Shown here: piece by piece, positions 23,672 through 24,439 of the stretch
How the letters are laid out: the number at the start of each line of letters is the position of its first letter
Position numbering within the stretch: the stretch's first letter is position 1
Source: an uncultured Nitrospinaceae bacterium
GTDB taxonomy: Bacteria > Nitrospinota > Nitrospinia > Nitrospinales > VA-1
NCBI GenBank assembly: GCA_913043155.1
Contig: CAJWLY010000004.1
Span: 1-24,439, forward strand
Direction of reading: 5' to 3'
Length of the DNA stretch: 24,439 bases
Notes under the pieces: generated by a model
What the model was told of the DNA's origin: nothing
What the model saw: the letters and a program-made list of their open reading frames with translations, nothing else
Databases searched by the model: none
Program-made: the position numbers and the translations under genes

Positions 23672-23689
23672 GGCTATAGCCCATTTTTT
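23672..23689 (+). terminator. Weak intrinsic terminator after the ferredoxin
   Basis: The GGCTATAGCC palindrome (23672-23681) is followed after two bases by TTTTTT (23684-23689). The stem is short, so it is a weak call. Confidence 0.4.
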
Positions 23690-23693
23690 ATTA

Positions 23694-23714
23694 TGTTTAA
23701 CAGGGTGTTTAACA
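23694..23714. repeat. Direct repeat of TGTTTAACA upstream of FKBP
   Basis: TGTTTAACA occurs at 23694-23702 and 23706-23714, 12 bases apart. Each copy is nearly palindromic (GTT-T-AAC). It lies 70-90 bases before the FKBP start. Confidence 0.5.
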
Positions 23715-23781
23715 AATGAAGGTAAGAACTGCAAACACTCTCATACGAGTTTTAAATTACTAATTTTTTTATGAGGTCCCA

Positions 23782-24207
23782 ATGTCTGGAATGAAAACTT
23801 TGTTTGGTCTAAGCATGCTTATTTTCGGTCTAACCTTTGCGGGCTATGCCGTTGCTGATAGTGGTGGGCTTACTAAAATTGATGTGAAAGTAGGTACAGG
23901 AAAAGAAGCGACTCCGGGTAAGATGGTGAGTGTTCATTATACGGGCTGGCTTTTCGATAAATCCGCCGCAGATAATAAAGGTAAAAAATTTGACAGTTCC
24001 CGTGATCGTCCGGGCAATTTCACTTTCCCATTAGGGGAGGGGCGGGTCATCAAAGGCTGGGATCAAGGCGTGCAGGGCATGAAAGTGGGTGGGCAACGGA
24101 CTTTAATCATTCCCCCATCTATGGGTTATGGCGCACGCGGTGCCGGCAACATTATTCCACCCAATGCCACTTTGGTTTTTGATGTCGAATTGATGGGGGT
24201 TCAATAA
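23782..24207 (+). CDS. Exported FKBP-type peptidyl-prolyl isomerase
   Basis: 141 residues. A signal peptide (hydrophobic core LFGLSMLIFGLTFAGYAVA, about residues 7-26) is followed by a single FKBP domain. Canonical motifs: VSVHYTGWLFD, KKFDSSRDRP, FPLGEGRVIKGWDQGVQGMKVGG, given here as LGEGRVIKGWDQGV and GMKVGGQRTLIIPP, then GYGARGAGNIIPPNATLVFDVEL. It speeds prolyl bond isomerisation in the periplasm. The domain has no obvious missing active-site residue. Ribosome site GAGGT. The spacing from the ferredoxin gene (139 bases, with a terminator-like hairpin) suggests its own transcript. Confidence 0.95.
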   Translation: MSGMKTLFGLSMLIFGLTFAGYAVADSGGLTKIDVKVGTGKEATPGKMVSVHYTGWLFDKSAADNKGKKFDSSRDRPGNFTFPLGEGRVIKGWDQGVQGMKVGGQRTLIIPPSMGYGARGAGNIIPPNATLVFDVELMGVQ

Positions 24208-24298
24208 GTAAGGGCAGGAATTTTCTTTTCCGTTCGTGGAACAGAAATCTCTTTTTGATCTTTTCCGTTTTTTCACAACCCAAGATCCATCTTAGAAC

Positions 24299-24439
24299 TC
24301 AGCTAGCGGCCTGCAAGTCATGCAGCTTACGGTAAATCCCCTCTTTCCGCAGCAGTTCCTTCTGCGTACCAAACTCGGCAATCGTTCCTTCCTTCAACAC
24401 CAGAATCTTATCGACGTGCTTTAGCGTCGACAGGCGATG
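24299..24439 (-). CDS. ABC exporter ATP-binding C-terminus (partial)
   Basis: 46 residues and a TGA stop, continuing beyond the right edge. It begins at HRLSTLKHVDKILVLKEG, which is the switch (H-loop) histidine segment of ABC ATPases, and continues AEFGTQKELLRKEGIYRKL. The layout is that of type-I ABC exporters with fused membrane and ATPase domains (MsbA-like). The substrate cannot be said from this piece. Confidence 0.88.
   Translation of the reverse strand, partial: HRLSTLKHVDKILVLKEGTIAEFGTQKELLRKEGIYRKLHDLQAAS

Noticed and set aside
1..24439. tRNA, rRNA, CRISPR, prophage or transposon genes
   Set aside because: None seen: no cloverleaf, no regular repeat-spacer pattern and no transposase or integrase motif in the reading frames.

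Overview
The window is bacterial, protein-coding on both strands and of middling G+C. It has no tRNA, rRNA, CRISPR array, transposase, integrase or phage gene that I can see. A lipobox-bearing c-type cytochrome, an exported FKBP isomerase and several signal-peptide proteins suggest a Gram-negative cell. The mix of gene families reminds me of Nitrospinota or of deltaproteobacteria-like lineages. That is an impression from gene content, not a demonstrated placement. GTG and TTG starts are common, and several starts had to be moved from the longest reading frame.

Left part (1-5000). A membrane-bound fusion of an MFS-like transporter with a spermidine-synthase-like domain runs off the left edge on the minus strand. 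Upstream of it, also on the minus strand, is a membrane-anchored formylglycine-generating-enzyme-fold protein that lacks the catalytic cysteines. A promoter pair drives it divergently from an inositol-monophosphatase-family phosphatase (HisN-like). A DUF2203 gene follows in convergent orientation.

Region 5000-9000. About 500 bases without a gene carry a clear DUF2203 promoter, a 22-base-spaced direct repeat, an orphan terminator hairpin and a strong promoter. That promoter starts a roughly 180-base leader for a small exported protein of unknown function, which ends at an excellent intrinsic terminator. Next come a doubtful exported protein, a DUF1566/Lcl-domain protein, and a minus-strand pair made of a glutamate/dicarboxylate symporter and a half-length TauE/SafE-type protein.

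Region 9000-18500. Genes are citrate synthase, ClpS, an exported DUF3108-like protein, an Nfu-type iron-sulfur scaffold followed by a small unknown, a SAM methyltransferase, FxsA, and a 418-residue orphan protein. A lipoprotein monohaem cytochrome c then faces away from a radical SAM/SPASM enzyme fused to a PCP_red domain, and a small unknown follows.

Right part (18700-24439). The most coherent system is an operon: cysK - thrC - ubiquitin-like sulfur carrier - MoeB/ThiF-type E1 activator - second cysteine synthase. It looks like a protein-thiocarboxylate pathway for cysteine, as in the CysO/CysM system of Mycobacterium, or possibly homocysteine synthesis. The carrier does not end in the usual Gly-Gly but carries four extra residues (TGAR), so it should need proteolytic maturation, yet no JAMM protease is present here. 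A thioredoxin-fold 2Fe-2S ferredoxin, an exported FKBP isomerase and the C-terminus of an ABC exporter ATPase complete the window.
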